From Adineta ricciae (taxonomy: Eukaryota > Rotifera > Eurotatoria > Adinetida > Adinetidae): DNA of 64,000 nucleotides. Position numbers and translations under genes: made by a program. The notes beneath the pieces were generated by a model. That model was given only the letters and a program-made list of their open reading frames with translations. It was not told the origin of the DNA and did not search any database. Shown here piece by piece: positions 1-11,121 of this stretch (position 1 is the stretch's first letter; each line of letters begins with the position of its first letter). The DNA is taken from assembly GCA_905250025.1 (NCBI GenBank), contig CAJNOJ010000034.1:535582-599581 (forward strand), given 5' to 3'.

Positions 1-1081
1 ATAAGATCAATGTTTGATCTCATTGAGTGATGAGCATCGTGTGTTATGAATACCCATTGGCGACAAATTATACAGAGATCTGCTCATCTTTCTTTGATCG
101 TAATGTGAAAGAATCGGATTAGAGAAAATTGCATTTCGCGTGAGATTATTGAAAGATAAATCTGTTTGTCATTCATTTACACATTCGAAGTGCAAGAGTA
201 CTATATGAACATCCTTCCGATTGACAAATCAAATACACAAGTGAAGATATACTGAAACAAGAAGATCAGTTTATGAAAGATAACACTTCTATGCTGATTA
301 GACTCTTCAAGATGCACACAGCGGGATGATCGTATGGTTGATAGACGAGAAGCAGTTCGAATCGAGATGTTAAATGAACGTCGGTAAAAGATTGTTTTAC
401 ATATCACCTCCATTGACTTGACACACATTCTTTTACAAATCAGAATTGATTACATATGAGCTGTAACCGATTGCTTTCTAATTTATGGCTATTATTCCAA
501 TAAAAAAACAAGTTCAAGTGTTAATGAGAATGGACGACGACGGCAACGTCGTATTATTTGCCGATGCGTGACACGTAACACATGAGAATAAAATCTCGAA
601 GTGTACTTGTTTGCCACTTCACTTGACTTCATTTCCATTTTTCGATTAAGCATCGCTTTTTCTGGCTCAGACTCTTCCTGATAATTGCATAGCATGCATA
701 AGCAGAGATTAGGATGAGTGAGTGAATATATGCCAACCTATGGCGAGAAAATGAGACGAATTCGAAAAGTGTTAATTAACGAACGAGAAAGATCGATAGC
801 GACTGATTGCAAGGATCAGTTTGTCGAACATAAGAGCGTCAAAAGCAAATGATTGTGAAGAGCTATTATGAAGAAAAAGGTACAAATGAGCAATCGAAAA
901 CACATCGCACGAACGATCTTATCTCGATGATCGATATGACGTACCGTTACGGTTCGAGTTGTCTAATGTCTAATCGTAAGAAAATGTTTATTAGGATTGT
1001 ATCGCTATGTTCTAATTTTATTTTACAGAAAAATAACAAAAATAAAAATGAATCTAGATTACAGAAAAGAAAATCTATTCA
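1..1081. other. Intergenic stretch, no gene seen
   Basis: Only short open frames without family motifs or coherent splice chains occur on either strand. The right edge abuts the stop codon of the minus-strand CSTF2 gene, so the part just below 1081 is expected to be its 3' untranslated region. I see no tRNA-like clover and no repeat. Confidence 0.5.
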
Positions 1082-2152
1082 TCAAAGAGAAATCATTCCA
1101 CTCTGTTGCATTTGCTCTCGCAAGAGAATAATACTTGCTCGTTGATCTGCAGGTAGTTGAGCAATCTGCGCTTCAGTTAATTGAAGAACTTGCATCAACA
1201 GTTGAGCTTTCTCTTGATCTGTACGTGATAGAGGTGCATTGCCCGTGAGGTTTGGATTAGGCTGGCCTAAAGGACCTGTTGGCATTGAAAAATTCATCGA
1301 TGCTAATTGCGGATGAAATGGAGGCGGTGGAACGATAGGTAAGGGTGGCTGTGGAACAAGATTAGGTGGCGTTGGAAATGTATGGTTAGGCAATAAGCCA
1401 CCGACGAGATTGTGTGCTGTTGCCGCCGCTGTTGCTGGTGACGAATTATTTATAAGATTGATGGCTGAACTATCTGGTCGTTTGTGAAGCATATTGGTTG
1501 CTTCGTTTGGTGGAATTAGACCCATGACAACCAATGATTGTAGCATGGCATACGTTAATTGTGGATGTTGAATGAGAATATTTCGTGCTTCAGTTGGATA
1601 TTCTTTGATGATCGTCTGCATTTGTTTCATTAGATCGACGACTTGCTCAGGTGGAAGATTGACTACAAACGACACAAGATGAAATGTAAAAAACATGAAA
1701 GATTCAACAAAGTATGGTACCTATGGTTCGAGCAATAACTTCAGGGACTTTGTCTGGAGTTACATTAGCACTTTGAACAGTTTCAAATGTTGATGTGCCC
1801 ATAGCAGTTTGTTGATGAAGTAAACGTAATTCATCTGCTTGAGATGATGCTTTATCGACTCGTAGCGATCGACCAGCAAAGTCGAAACCATTCAAATTTC
1901 GAATCGCACTCTGGGCCATGTCGGCATCTATGACAGACATTATCTTTTTACTATTTATAAAAAAGATCGATACTCACCTGCGTATTCAGCGAATCCATAT
2001 CCTTTTGGATTTCCAGTTTCTCGATCTAACACAATTCGAAACGACAAAACCGGTCCGATAACTGTAAAGATCGCTTTCATATCATCTTCCGACGTTCCAT
2101 GTGGAATGTTACCGACAAATACTGATCGTGCTTGCTTTTCCTCGACAGACAT
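1082..2152 (-). CDS. CSTF2: Cleavage stimulation factor subunit 2 (CstF-64)
   Basis: RNA-binding subunit of the nuclear CstF complex, which recognises the GU-rich element downstream of the poly(A) signal during pre-mRNA 3'-end cleavage. Three exons (2152-1978, 1927-1721, 1662-1082) sum to 963 nt, giving 320 aa. The N-terminal RRM shows RNP motifs SVFVGNIPHG and GYGFAEYA. The hinge region follows (PPEQVVDLMKQM, then ARNILIQHPQLTYAML), then a Pro-rich segment. The conserved C-terminal helix bundle is visible as LLMQVLQLTEAQIAQLP. The ATG at 2152 is the first in-frame ATG after an upstream in-frame stop near 2222. The protein is much shorter than vertebrate CstF-64 because the long Gly/Arg-rich region with pentapeptide repeats is missing. 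Introns are 50 and 58 nt. Assignment is firm. The exact start is the least certain point. Confidence 0.93.
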
Positions 2153-2778
2153 TTGTTTCAATCGATCGAAATTAACTTTCAAGTAAATGACACTATATAC
2201 GAAGTTCTCATAGACTGTTTTTCATTGGTTGATAGAATTCATTGAAGTCTTATCAACATGCATTGCAATTCGTAGTGCATAAATGAGTTGATAATTAGTT
2301 AAAAACTGAACGAACCAATTATTGAAAGAAAAAACGTCGATCGAGAAACAAACATACAGATTATTTGTTCTTGAAATGAACTTTTTTTAGTGTCGGATGT
2401 TGAAACAAGGTGTAAGATAAGAGTGCCGAATAGGTTTGTTTTATTCGTTTTCAGGTCTGATTTTCTTTTTCTCGGTCATATTATAATTGAAAAAACCAAA
2501 TCGAAAGAGGGAGCGACAACAACAAAACGAATCGCTGATTTCTCCTGTCGTTTCTTTTCGTTATCTACTATTTGTAGACAGTCAAATCGTATCCAAACGA
2601 AACATATAGTTCATTCGACAAGAACGATTTGATTGTGCAGGAAAACTCAAGAACAGAGAACGCACGAACATCTGTCTTTTTCTTGCATCTCCTCACTCAT
2701 CGCAATTATTTTTTCTTCTATATTTGCAAGACAAGATTTGTTATCATTATCATTAGTGACTGATTGTTTTATATTTCA
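2153..2778. promoter_or_regulatory. Divergent intergenic region between CSTF2 and DIDO/PHF3-like gene
   Basis: This stretch separates two start codons facing away from each other, so it should hold both promoters and 5' UTRs. I see no clear TATA box at a sensible distance. No coding exon was recognised. Confidence 0.4.
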
Positions 2779-5700
2779 ATGAATACAAGTACACATTCGA
2801 CTGCTAGCAGTTCAAAAGGTAAGGATTTCAACGAAGCAACATGGAAGAAAGAAATCGAACGGATAGAGAATGCGACAAAGAACTACGCTTGCATATAATT
2901 CCACGGTCTTCTGTCTGTACCGAACAAATAAGCAGGAAAATGAACGGGCGGTTTATCCGGCAGCGCAAAGGATTCACGAGAAACCAAAAGTCGAGAGATT
3001 AACCGACAATAGCAAGAGGAATTCGTTTACTATAGTTCTGTTGACGAACTACTAGCGCCCTCTTTCGAAATCGGCTGAGGATCTTGGAAGCGGTATTATC
3101 GGTTTTCTGACTTTGTCCAAGGCTCATGTAACCTAAAAAATGTTCAAATAAAGCGAAAGACGTTCATCGCTCGAAGAGAACATAAAGGAGCTATGGTATC
3201 TTTGAAACTTTCGCCACGAGCTTACTATGTATGAAGTAGCCATCTACTCGAGTATAGTCGATTTCACATTTAATAGTATTAAAAATAGGAATAAGAATCA
3301 GCTTATTTCTTCTAACTAAAGGTGTCGCATATTTGACTATATTCTTTCTATTGTAGGTTCACCAAGTGATAATCTTGGTGTCGATGACAGCAACAGTAAA
3401 GATACCAGTTCGTCGAATTGCGTACAGTAATGTTTCATTTGTTCTGTTTGCATATGAACAAGAGCATGAAGTCGATGTGTTTTCTATTTCAGAGAAGACG
3501 ATGATGACTCATTTACGATTCGTAGTCGAAAATCTTATCCACAACGAGTGAACCGACCAAAACTAAACTATCGCGATCTTGAGCGAGGTATGTACGATGC
3601 GCATGAACTTCGCCAGTCAAGTTGGGCACTTGGCGGCCCAACGTTTCTGAATAGAAACAATCGAACTGGTAAAAATACTACGAATTACAGTGATGATGAG
3701 AACGACGACGATGACAACGATCAAGATATGCCCGCTGATGACGATGAAAACGAAGAAATGTTTAATGAAAAGAAAAGTAAATCAAACGATGATACCGATC
3801 AAAAACATCGTCGTCTTTGGTGCATATGTAAAAAACCATGGGATCATTCCCGACTTATGTTACGATGTGATTCGTGTGCCAATTGGTATCATGGAGATTG
3901 GTAATCTGCAGATCTTCAGAACATTATCGAATTGTAATTTATGCTCGTTATTTTAGCATTGGTGTAACAAAAGAACAAGCAAGAGTATTGGATATGAACG
4001 GCGATCAATTTGTTTGTCCGCCATGTCGTGGTATGATAGATTCATGAAAGGAACCTATCAATTGAATTCGTTTATTTAGGAGTAGCATCTTCTAATTCAG
4101 GAATCAAATCAGGACGCTCGTCTGATGAATCGCTGTTGATTAAACGAAAGCGAATCGATGCTGTTTCGCCCAGTGATCGCAAGGTCGGAGAAAGAAATGG
4201 CAATGTAAACGCTGCGAAAAACCTGACCCTTTCTGAGCCATCAAAACGTCCCAAAACTGGAGTATTCTTTCAGCGTGATACAACGACCGTAAGAATTTTA
4301 CTCAGAAAAAGATATGTACACACATATTGTCTTCCAGGAACCACAAATTCATTGTATTGCCCATGGCTGTAGCAATTGGGCAAAATCAAGTTGGGTCTAT
4401 TGTTCACCAGCTTGTATTCGTCGTCATATCAATGATACACTTCAAGCTATTCAACGCAGTAAAGGAACAGTATGTCATCTTAAATGAATCGATGTTTTAT
4501 CTATGCTTTCATTTTCCAGGATAATGAGAATCCACCAACTCGTGAAGATATTCTTTTGTATCAAAGTCGAACCAAGAAAGTTCTGGATCGAAAATTGGTG
4601 CCTAAAGTCGAAGACCTATGCACTTGGATTAATCAAAATCCCTCGTATGAAATTGTTAAACCTGCTTTAAGACAGTCAATTCTACTGACAGCAAACGAAT
4701 CCAAATCGGCTATACAACCTACTCTCGCACGTTCACCATCATTAATCGCTCCAAAAACTCCTACAACACCAACAACGCCAACTTCGACAAAACCGAAACT
4801 TTCCTGGGTACCACTTGCACCAAATACAAAATCAATGCCAATTAAAAAAGCTCCCGTTCAACTCGGCAAACAAACAAGTAATACACCCAGTTCACCAAGT
4901 GTTCCCAACTATGCCGACATTCGAACGAAAGTTCCTCAAGCGTTATACGATAAGATAATAGCGAGGTAAGGGCGTGTCTTTCACTTATTTTTTCTCTTTA
5001 AGATCTCGTATCTGTTTCAGATTGGAAAAATCTGGTGAAAAAACAATTTCAAACGAAGACATTCACACGCTTACAAATAAAATCGAAGAAGAAATGTATC
5101 GCGTTTATGGTAAAGTTGATAATTCTTATAAGAATAAATTTCGATCCCTTCTGGCCAATATCAGTAATATGAATAATAATGTAATTCCCCTATGATATTG
5201 TTCAACAAGCAACTTTTCTGATCGTTTGTGTTTCTAGTTTTTCTATAAACATATCCTATCGAAAGAAGTCACAGCAAAACAAATCGTAGCTATGAAACCA
5301 GAAGATATGTTACCACCTGGTAAGACTGAGAAAGAAGAGACATAGAACGAAATTATGCTTTCGAATGATCTAGAGGAGAAAGAAAAACGCAAGGATGATT
5401 TTAACAAAGAAGTTCAAATGATTATGAAAGCTGAAGAACAAACAGCCGAAGAAATGGCAAGACGAGCTCGAACAAAACTCACACGGCAAGGCATTGTCGA
5501 TAATGACTCAGTTTTAACAATGTTAAAAGAAGTAAATTAACTTTGTTAGAAACGTTTTGACCGATGATCTTGTTTTTCTAGAAAGAACAAATAATAGGCC
5601 AAGAGAAAACTAATAAAAGCACCGAAGCTAAACCGGTTCAAACATCTGAAGTTAGTCGCGGGCATAAAAAAGCTGAAAATAATTCCAATGTCAAATCGAT

Positions 5701-7565
5701 TCCAAAGGCAAAAAAACCGACGACGTCCACAACAGATCAAAAACCTGCACTCAAGCCTAAACCAAAACCTAACCCTATAGTTTCCACATCTACTGATGAT
5801 ACAAAGTCAGCATCTAGTGATCAGCCAGTCAATGTCAGTTCAACAGAATCAAAAGCGTCATCACCAAAACGCATAATTCCAACAGAAGCAATACCCCAGC
5901 CTATGGAACCATTACTAATGGCAAAGCAAGTAGATCAACAATCACCGGCATCACCAATTCGTGAAGAATCACAAAGATCACCACCACTATCAACATTCAT
6001 GCCTGTTGATATTGACAATGATTATATCGAGCCAGAGAGTCCAACTGGTATCGATGCTTTACTCTACGATGATGATGATGATTTGAATAATGTTGCCACC
6101 CACTCTCGTCCTTCCATAAATCATCAACTTTCCGAATCGTCCGGTGACAACACTGACTACGCACCATCAGTACCAGCATCAGTTCGTAATGATTATAATC
6201 CTTTGACTGCATCGAAACCAAAAACAGAATCATCATCAGCGTAAATATCAGCAATCGTTGGAAACATTCATTTATAAATATTTCTCTTTCTTTTCCAATA
6301 GGTATCTACCGACACCCATCGCTCGTCCATCCAGTGTCAACACTCAATGGCGTGGTGTTATTCTTCCAACTGACGCAAAAATTCCATGTCAATCTACACA
6401 AATATATGGTGATAGTGAATATCTCATTGCTGACATTCCTGAACAGCTTGGTGTTCTTGGCCGCCTACGACTGGGTGATCTTTGGGATTATGTCCGTGAT
6501 TCACTTCCTGTACGCGATGTCGTCATTCTTACACTTGTTTCGTCCAATAATAATGAAAATCAAGCGTTTTCACGCTACGTTGAGTTCATGCGTGCATCTG
6601 GTCGTGCCACAGTGATCAACAAACGATCAGAACCAACAGTCATTCGTGATATGTACGTCCTACCAGCTGATACAAAAGATTGCTCATCAAATGTTCTCGA
6701 AACATTCTCACTACCAAAAAGTGTTGATTTGCAACAACTATTTCTTGTTGTCATTGGTGTTGGAAAGAAATCCAGCAAGTCTGCCAGTCGTTCAAATGAG
6801 ATTCATTCAATGAGCAATCTCACTTATAAACCAGTGGCTTTGCAAGATCCAGCATCGCAACGAGATCCTCGATTGCTCAGGCACAAAGATCCACGCTTAG
6901 CGACAAACACCTCAGCAGAACCAACAACAAATATTGCCGAAAATACTAGTCCTCCAACATTGCAATCGTCAAGTATTGATCGTATGAATCAAATACCACC
7001 GAGACCGTACGTAGATATTTTTTATCAATTGAACAAGTTCTTATGTTTATTCATATTTAGTTCTGCTAATGACATGAACAAACTTATCTTCGAATCTTTT
7101 GAGCGAATACGACAATCGACGTCACTCGATGCTATTCAATCGATAACTCTCTCGACTATTGAGTTGTTGAATTCTTCTGGACATGCAGATCTAAGCGCAA
7201 GATTTGCGAAAGATCTTCCAGCAGTTATAGCACAATGGCAAACTACAAAAGATTCCGCTGCCAATACTTCTGCAACATCGGATGATAATCTTAACGAAGA
7301 AAACATGGAAGTGGACGATGAACAAGATGATAAAAACAAAAAACAATCATCATCTATCAGCGAATTTAACGATGTTGATTATCGGTTTCTTGATCCGGAA
7401 GATGTAGATCATCGCATGGAAACAACGAACTATTCGGCCACTGGCCAACAAGATCCGATGATTAAATCCCATTTCCCTAGTTTATTTCGTACTCATATTG
7501 ATGCCGACGATCGATCGTCAACATCTCACTTGTCATCAGAAGATCGAAAGAGAGTTAATTCTTAA
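2779..7565 (+). CDS. PHD finger / TFIIS-central / SPOC protein, DIDO-PHF3 family
   Basis: Chromatin and RNA polymerase II-associated regulator. In this family the SPOC domain binds the phosphorylated Pol II C-terminal domain and the TFIIS-like domain docks on the polymerase. Thirteen exons (first 2779-2818, last 7061-7565) sum to 3648 nt, about 1215 aa. The domains appear in family order. An acidic N-terminus is followed by a PHD finger split over two exons (LWCICKKPWD, LRCDSCANWYHGD, then FVCPPC). Next come a second Cys/His cluster (CIAHGCSNWAKSSWVYCS), the TFIIS central domain (NYADIRTKVPQALYDKI through KNKFRSLLANI), a Lys/Pro-rich linker, and a SPOC domain at 6350-6780 (WRGVILPTDAKIPC, LRLGDLWDYVRD). 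The start lies in a 40-nt exon (MNTSTHSTASSSK). One intron (7007-7060, 54 nt) is stop-free and in frame. DIDO1 and PHF3/SPOCD1 cannot be separated by eye. Confidence 0.92.
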
Positions 7566-7704
7566 TTGTCAATAATGATTTCATTGTTTTGTACAGGTGA
7601 TAGAAGAACAACATCGTGAAAAGAAAATGAACTTCTATAATGTTTGCTAAACAAACTAGCGCTTACTTGTTTTTCTTTTAACATATGGTTATTTTGTTTC
7701 TCGA

Positions 7705-7710
7705 AATAAA
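7705..7710 (+). promoter_or_regulatory. Poly(A) signal of the DIDO/PHF3-like gene
   Basis: A canonical AATAAA lies 140 nt after the stop codon at 7565, on the coding strand. Confidence 0.6.
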
Positions 7711-7879
7711 GAAAGAATTTTGTGAATATGAAAAAACGCACTTGACTAACAAACTGTTTTTGAAATGTTTATTATATAAATAAAGCGTTCTTTTTCGAAA
7801 GTTAACTTTTCATAGTAGACAAATCGACTGTTTAAAAATAAGAGAAAATCAAGTATGACAGCAATCGCTTTGTAGAACT

Positions 7880-8126
7880 TTAACGCAAATGCATTAACGC
7901 AAATTCTTCTTTTGTTTGGTAGCCATCCCATACACCTTGTGGCCGAGTCGGTTTTGGAATGGTTCTATACTTAATGATCCAACCATTCGTCGATGACAAT
8001 GATAAAACGGAATCATCATTGTCAGAAGTTTTGTTTGAATCACAGCGTCTATAGTAAAAATGGACAGATTTAGATACAATCATGTGATTTTGTACTTTAC
8101 TCGAAAGTCGAAATTTTATCTGCCAT
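7880..8126 (-). CDS. Small two-exon protein of unknown function, 64 aa
   Basis: I do not recognise this gene. Exon 1 (8126-8101) starts MADKISTFE. A 52-nt GT-AG intron (8100-8049) is followed by exon 2 (8048-7880), and the sum of 195 nt is exactly 65 codons including the stop. The N-terminal half is Ser/Asp-rich. The C-terminal half has an ordered look (GWIIKYRTIPKPTRPQGVWD, then GYQTKEEFALMHLR). No signal peptide or membrane segment is visible. It lies between the DIDO/PHF3-like gene (convergent) and the coiled-coil gene (same strand). Support is the clean splice pair and frame, not homology. A chance open frame remains possible. Confidence 0.4.
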
Positions 8127-8575
8127 GTTTTCACGCACGATTAATCTTTGATAACGGCTTTACCAAGTGATGAAGCAGGTTGCTGTGAGAATGTCGAAAA
8201 AGATGAATGAAAAACAGGCAAGCTGATATTACTCACATTTTTCCAAGTTTTACGAACGGGCTTAGCTAGATGTTTTGATGATAGCATTCAGACATTAAAT
8301 GAATCGGTAAATTAAATGAAAGTATGAACGAAAAGCGTGAACATAAAATTTAGCCAATCAATGCACGTTTTACTCCTTGTACTATGAAACACATCATCTT
8401 GTCAATGCGTGACACGATACGCAGTAAGACGTGATCATCGACGTATATATATAGTTTTAACTCGTCCTCGTTCCGAGGTGTTCATGTTCGAACAGATAAT
8501 AGTTATATCTAATTTTCATCTTTATTTTTACAAAATACAACAAAAAAAATTGTTTCGATGCTAACCGATCGCCAG
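8127..8575. other. Short intergenic stretch with poly(A) signal
   Basis: No gene seen. TTTATT at 8521-8526, a reverse-strand AATAAA, is placed correctly to end the coiled-coil transcript whose stop codon is at 8576. The remainder should carry the promoter of the 64-aa gene. Confidence 0.4.
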
Positions 8576-9432
8576 TTATCGATAATAGATTGCACTACCT
8601 TCCTTCCTATAAAACGACAAGAATGATTTCGTTTCGAAAGACAAAAACTTGAAATTTACCAGTAATTATCCAATCGTTTCTTGAACAATGGGTCCATTTG
8701 ACTTGTATCGAAATCCGCGCCTATGTTAAAACATCTCTCTCAACAGTTTCAATTCTCATTTGTCCACATACTTTGAAAAGTATTCGATTTTGTTAATGAA
8801 TCATTGTGTTCTTTCGTAGTTGCTAGTATACTTCGATCATTGACATCACTTTTCAATGCACTCAAACCAGTTTCATACGCATCGACAAATTTTGATATCT
8901 AAAACCGATCTTAGTCTTTCTATCCGTACGGTTCGTTTTCTTACTTGTTCGTAATTTTGTTTGGCGTTCTTCTTCCTTCTCGCCTCAACTTTATTGTACT
9001 TGTATTGCAATTTTTCCAAAGCATCTAGTTCTTTTTCGACTTCTTGTCGATCGTAGGTATTTCCCGACTTTTGTAAATCTTCAAGAGCACTGTAACGTTG
9101 GTCCAGTTCAGCTTGCAATTCTACAAATGATATTGATTTACTGAGAAAAATAAGTTTGAATGAAGCTTTCTGGTTACGTTCTAGTAAGAGATCATCCGCT
9201 TCGATTTCTTTCAGATTTTTTTCCGTTGTTGGTTGAATATGTTTGGAAAAGCCTGGAAAAAAATGTGAATTATTCGTTGTTTTTATTTAATTTTCTTCCT
9301 ACTTTCGTTCATACATGTTACATACAGAAACGAGTCCATTTGTCTAAGTAAATGAAAGAAGGAAAAAGATTGGACAAATGGTAAAAATCAAACGAACCAA
9401 TCAGAATCGAGTTGGGTTATAATTTTACTCAT
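8576..9432 (-). CDS. Coiled-coil protein of unknown function, 157 aa
   Basis: Six exons can be chained with GT-AG junctions: 9432-9429, 9252-9178, 9120-8945, 8898-8772, 8720-8660 and 8606-8576. They sum to 474 nt with every phase consistent. The first exon is only ATGA, giving MSFSKHIQPTTEKNL. Residues about 15-85 are strongly helical and charged (LEQLQAELDQRYSALEDL, ELDALEKLQYKYNKVEARRK), as expected of a coiled coil. The C-terminal part (FVDAYETGLSALKSD, MDPLFKKRLDNYWKEG) is less charged. I could not assign a family; a subunit of a structural or tethering complex would fit but is a guess. Exons 2-6 are better supported than the 4-nt first exon, whose start lies only 22 nt from the oppositely oriented PSMA3 start. 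A reverse-strand AATAAA lies at 8521-8526. Confidence 0.6.
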
Positions 9433-9454
9433 TTGAATTTAAAAAGACAAAAGC

Positions 9455-10654
9455 ATGTCATCGATCGGCTCCGGAGTATGTTGAAAATTTTTTCCATGTT
9501 TTTAAATAAATTCCTATGGTGATTGTATTTCAATTAGTATGATTTAAGTGCTTCCCAATTTTCTCCTGACGGTCGCGTCTTTCAAGTTGAATATGCCAAC
9601 AAGGCAGTCGAAGCAAGTGGAACTATCGTCGCACTACGATGCAAAGATGGTGTTGCATTTGCAGTAGAAAAGATCGTCACCTCTCGTCTCTATGAATCTG
9701 GTTCCAATAAACGAATCCATAATGTTGATCAACATATTGGAATGGTTCGCAAGAATAACCGTTGTTTCACCGAAATAAATAATTTCTATTTAAGGCTGTA
9801 GCTGGTCTTCTAGCAGATGCTCGACAACTCTTAACTGTCGCTCGTGATGAGGCTAAACAATATAAATATGACTATGGAGTGTCGATCCCGGTGAAAGTAA
9901 ATACGAGGTTTTCATTTGTGATCTTTTAATGAGGTTGATTCAGTATCTAGCTGATCGACTTGCTATGTACATGCATGCTTATACATTGTATGGATTTGTT
10001 CGACCATTTGGCTGTTTCATCCTCTTGGCTGCTTATGAAAGTGATGGTCCACAACTGTATGGTGTCGAACCATCAGGTGTGACTTATGTAAGTAGTTGTT
10101 TTTAGACAAAAGAAAAGCGTTCAAATACTACTGATTTGATGGTTCAGAATTACTTTGGTATTGCTGTTGGGAAAGCACAACAAACAGCGAAGACTGAAAT
10201 TGAAAAATTGAAGGTAAAATCTATCGATCATTGTACAACGGATATACATTCGTATATTGGTGGTGTTTTAGTTGTCGGAATTAAAATTGGAAGATGGAAT
10301 CAAAGAAGCAGCAAAGATGTAAGCTTGAATCGATTCAATATTCTCGTTTATAAAATCGAACACTCATTCTAGTATCTATCAAGTTCACGATGAAGTCAAA
10401 GATCGAATGTTCGAGTTAGAACTCAGTTGGGTGGGAAAAGGTAAGTCGACTAAATCAAAAGAAACAATTTCGAATCTGATTTTAATTTAGTTAACGATGG
10501 CAAACATGAACGAGTACCAACAAACGTCTTTGAAGATGCTGAAAAATTCGCTAAAGTAGGACGAAATTCTCGTGCATGATATACAGTATTGTCATACTTG
10601 TTTCGTATCTAGGCATCGTTGGAAGAAGCAGATGATGATGACGATGAAATGTAG
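9455..10654 (+). CDS. PSMA3: Proteasome subunit alpha type-3 (alpha-7)
   Basis: Structural alpha-ring subunit of the 20S proteasome, acting in nucleus and cytosol in ubiquitin-dependent protein degradation. Exon 1 (9455-9475) encodes MSSIGSG, joined to [20 protein letters not shown], the signature N-terminus of this subunit. Later exons give [58 protein letters not shown] and [16 protein letters not shown]. The last exon encodes an acidic tail ([10 protein letters not shown]). Nine short exons are visible with introns of about 45-70 nt. Length is as expected for the family, about 255 aa. AATAAA at 10796-10801 is a likely poly(A) signal. The gene is divergent from the coiled-coil gene with almost no space between the start codons. 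Confidence 0.97.
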
Positions 10655-11121
10655 AAAATCTACCATTGATCTTTCATTTTTCTTTGTTATTTCTTTTATC
10701 CAGCGAGAACGACTGTTGTCTTCATAGACGGTAACATGTCGTTTTTTTTTAATCAAGATGATAAAGAACAAATTTTTACACACTCACTGATGAATAATAA
10801 AAATAACAAGAAAAAAACGAAACTTTTCTCGAGATAAATACTCCGTTCAGAGTGGCGGCGACAAGAAACGAGAGCATTTGAGCTGTAAGTATAGCCATCA
10901 TCAAACTGCCTTCCAGTATCGACTAGAATAATTCAATTTATTGATATTGAATTACATAGCTTTCTTTTCTCCTTCGTATTTGCTTGTAGCGCGATAATCA
11001 TAGAAGAGAGAGAACTATTAAAAGACTGCATTGTTTTTACTTGATTGCTATTTGCCTGTATATAAAGCTGCTTGTGTAATCGAAGAAAGGGCAAACGCAT
11101 TCCTTTTGATTTTTCTTTCTA
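10655..11121. other. Intergenic: PSMA3 3' end and decarboxylase promoter
   Basis: No coding exon seen. The left part holds the PSMA3 3' UTR and its poly(A) signal near 10800. The right part holds the TATA-like element before the decarboxylase start. Confidence 0.4.
11058..11067 (+). promoter_or_regulatory. TATA-like box of the decarboxylase gene
   Basis: TATATAAAG lies 55-65 nt upstream of the ATG at 11122, a sensible distance for a core promoter with a short 5' UTR. No expression evidence is available. Confidence 0.4.

Noticed and set aside
201-695. Two minus-strand open frames in the first 700 bases
   Set aside because: No motif, no start in good context and no splice partners; composition as in random AT-rich DNA.
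5997-6254. Minus-strand open frame with His-rich product
   Set aside because: Lies antisense to a well-supported exon of the DIDO/PHF3-like gene; it mirrors the Asp/Ser codons of the plus strand.
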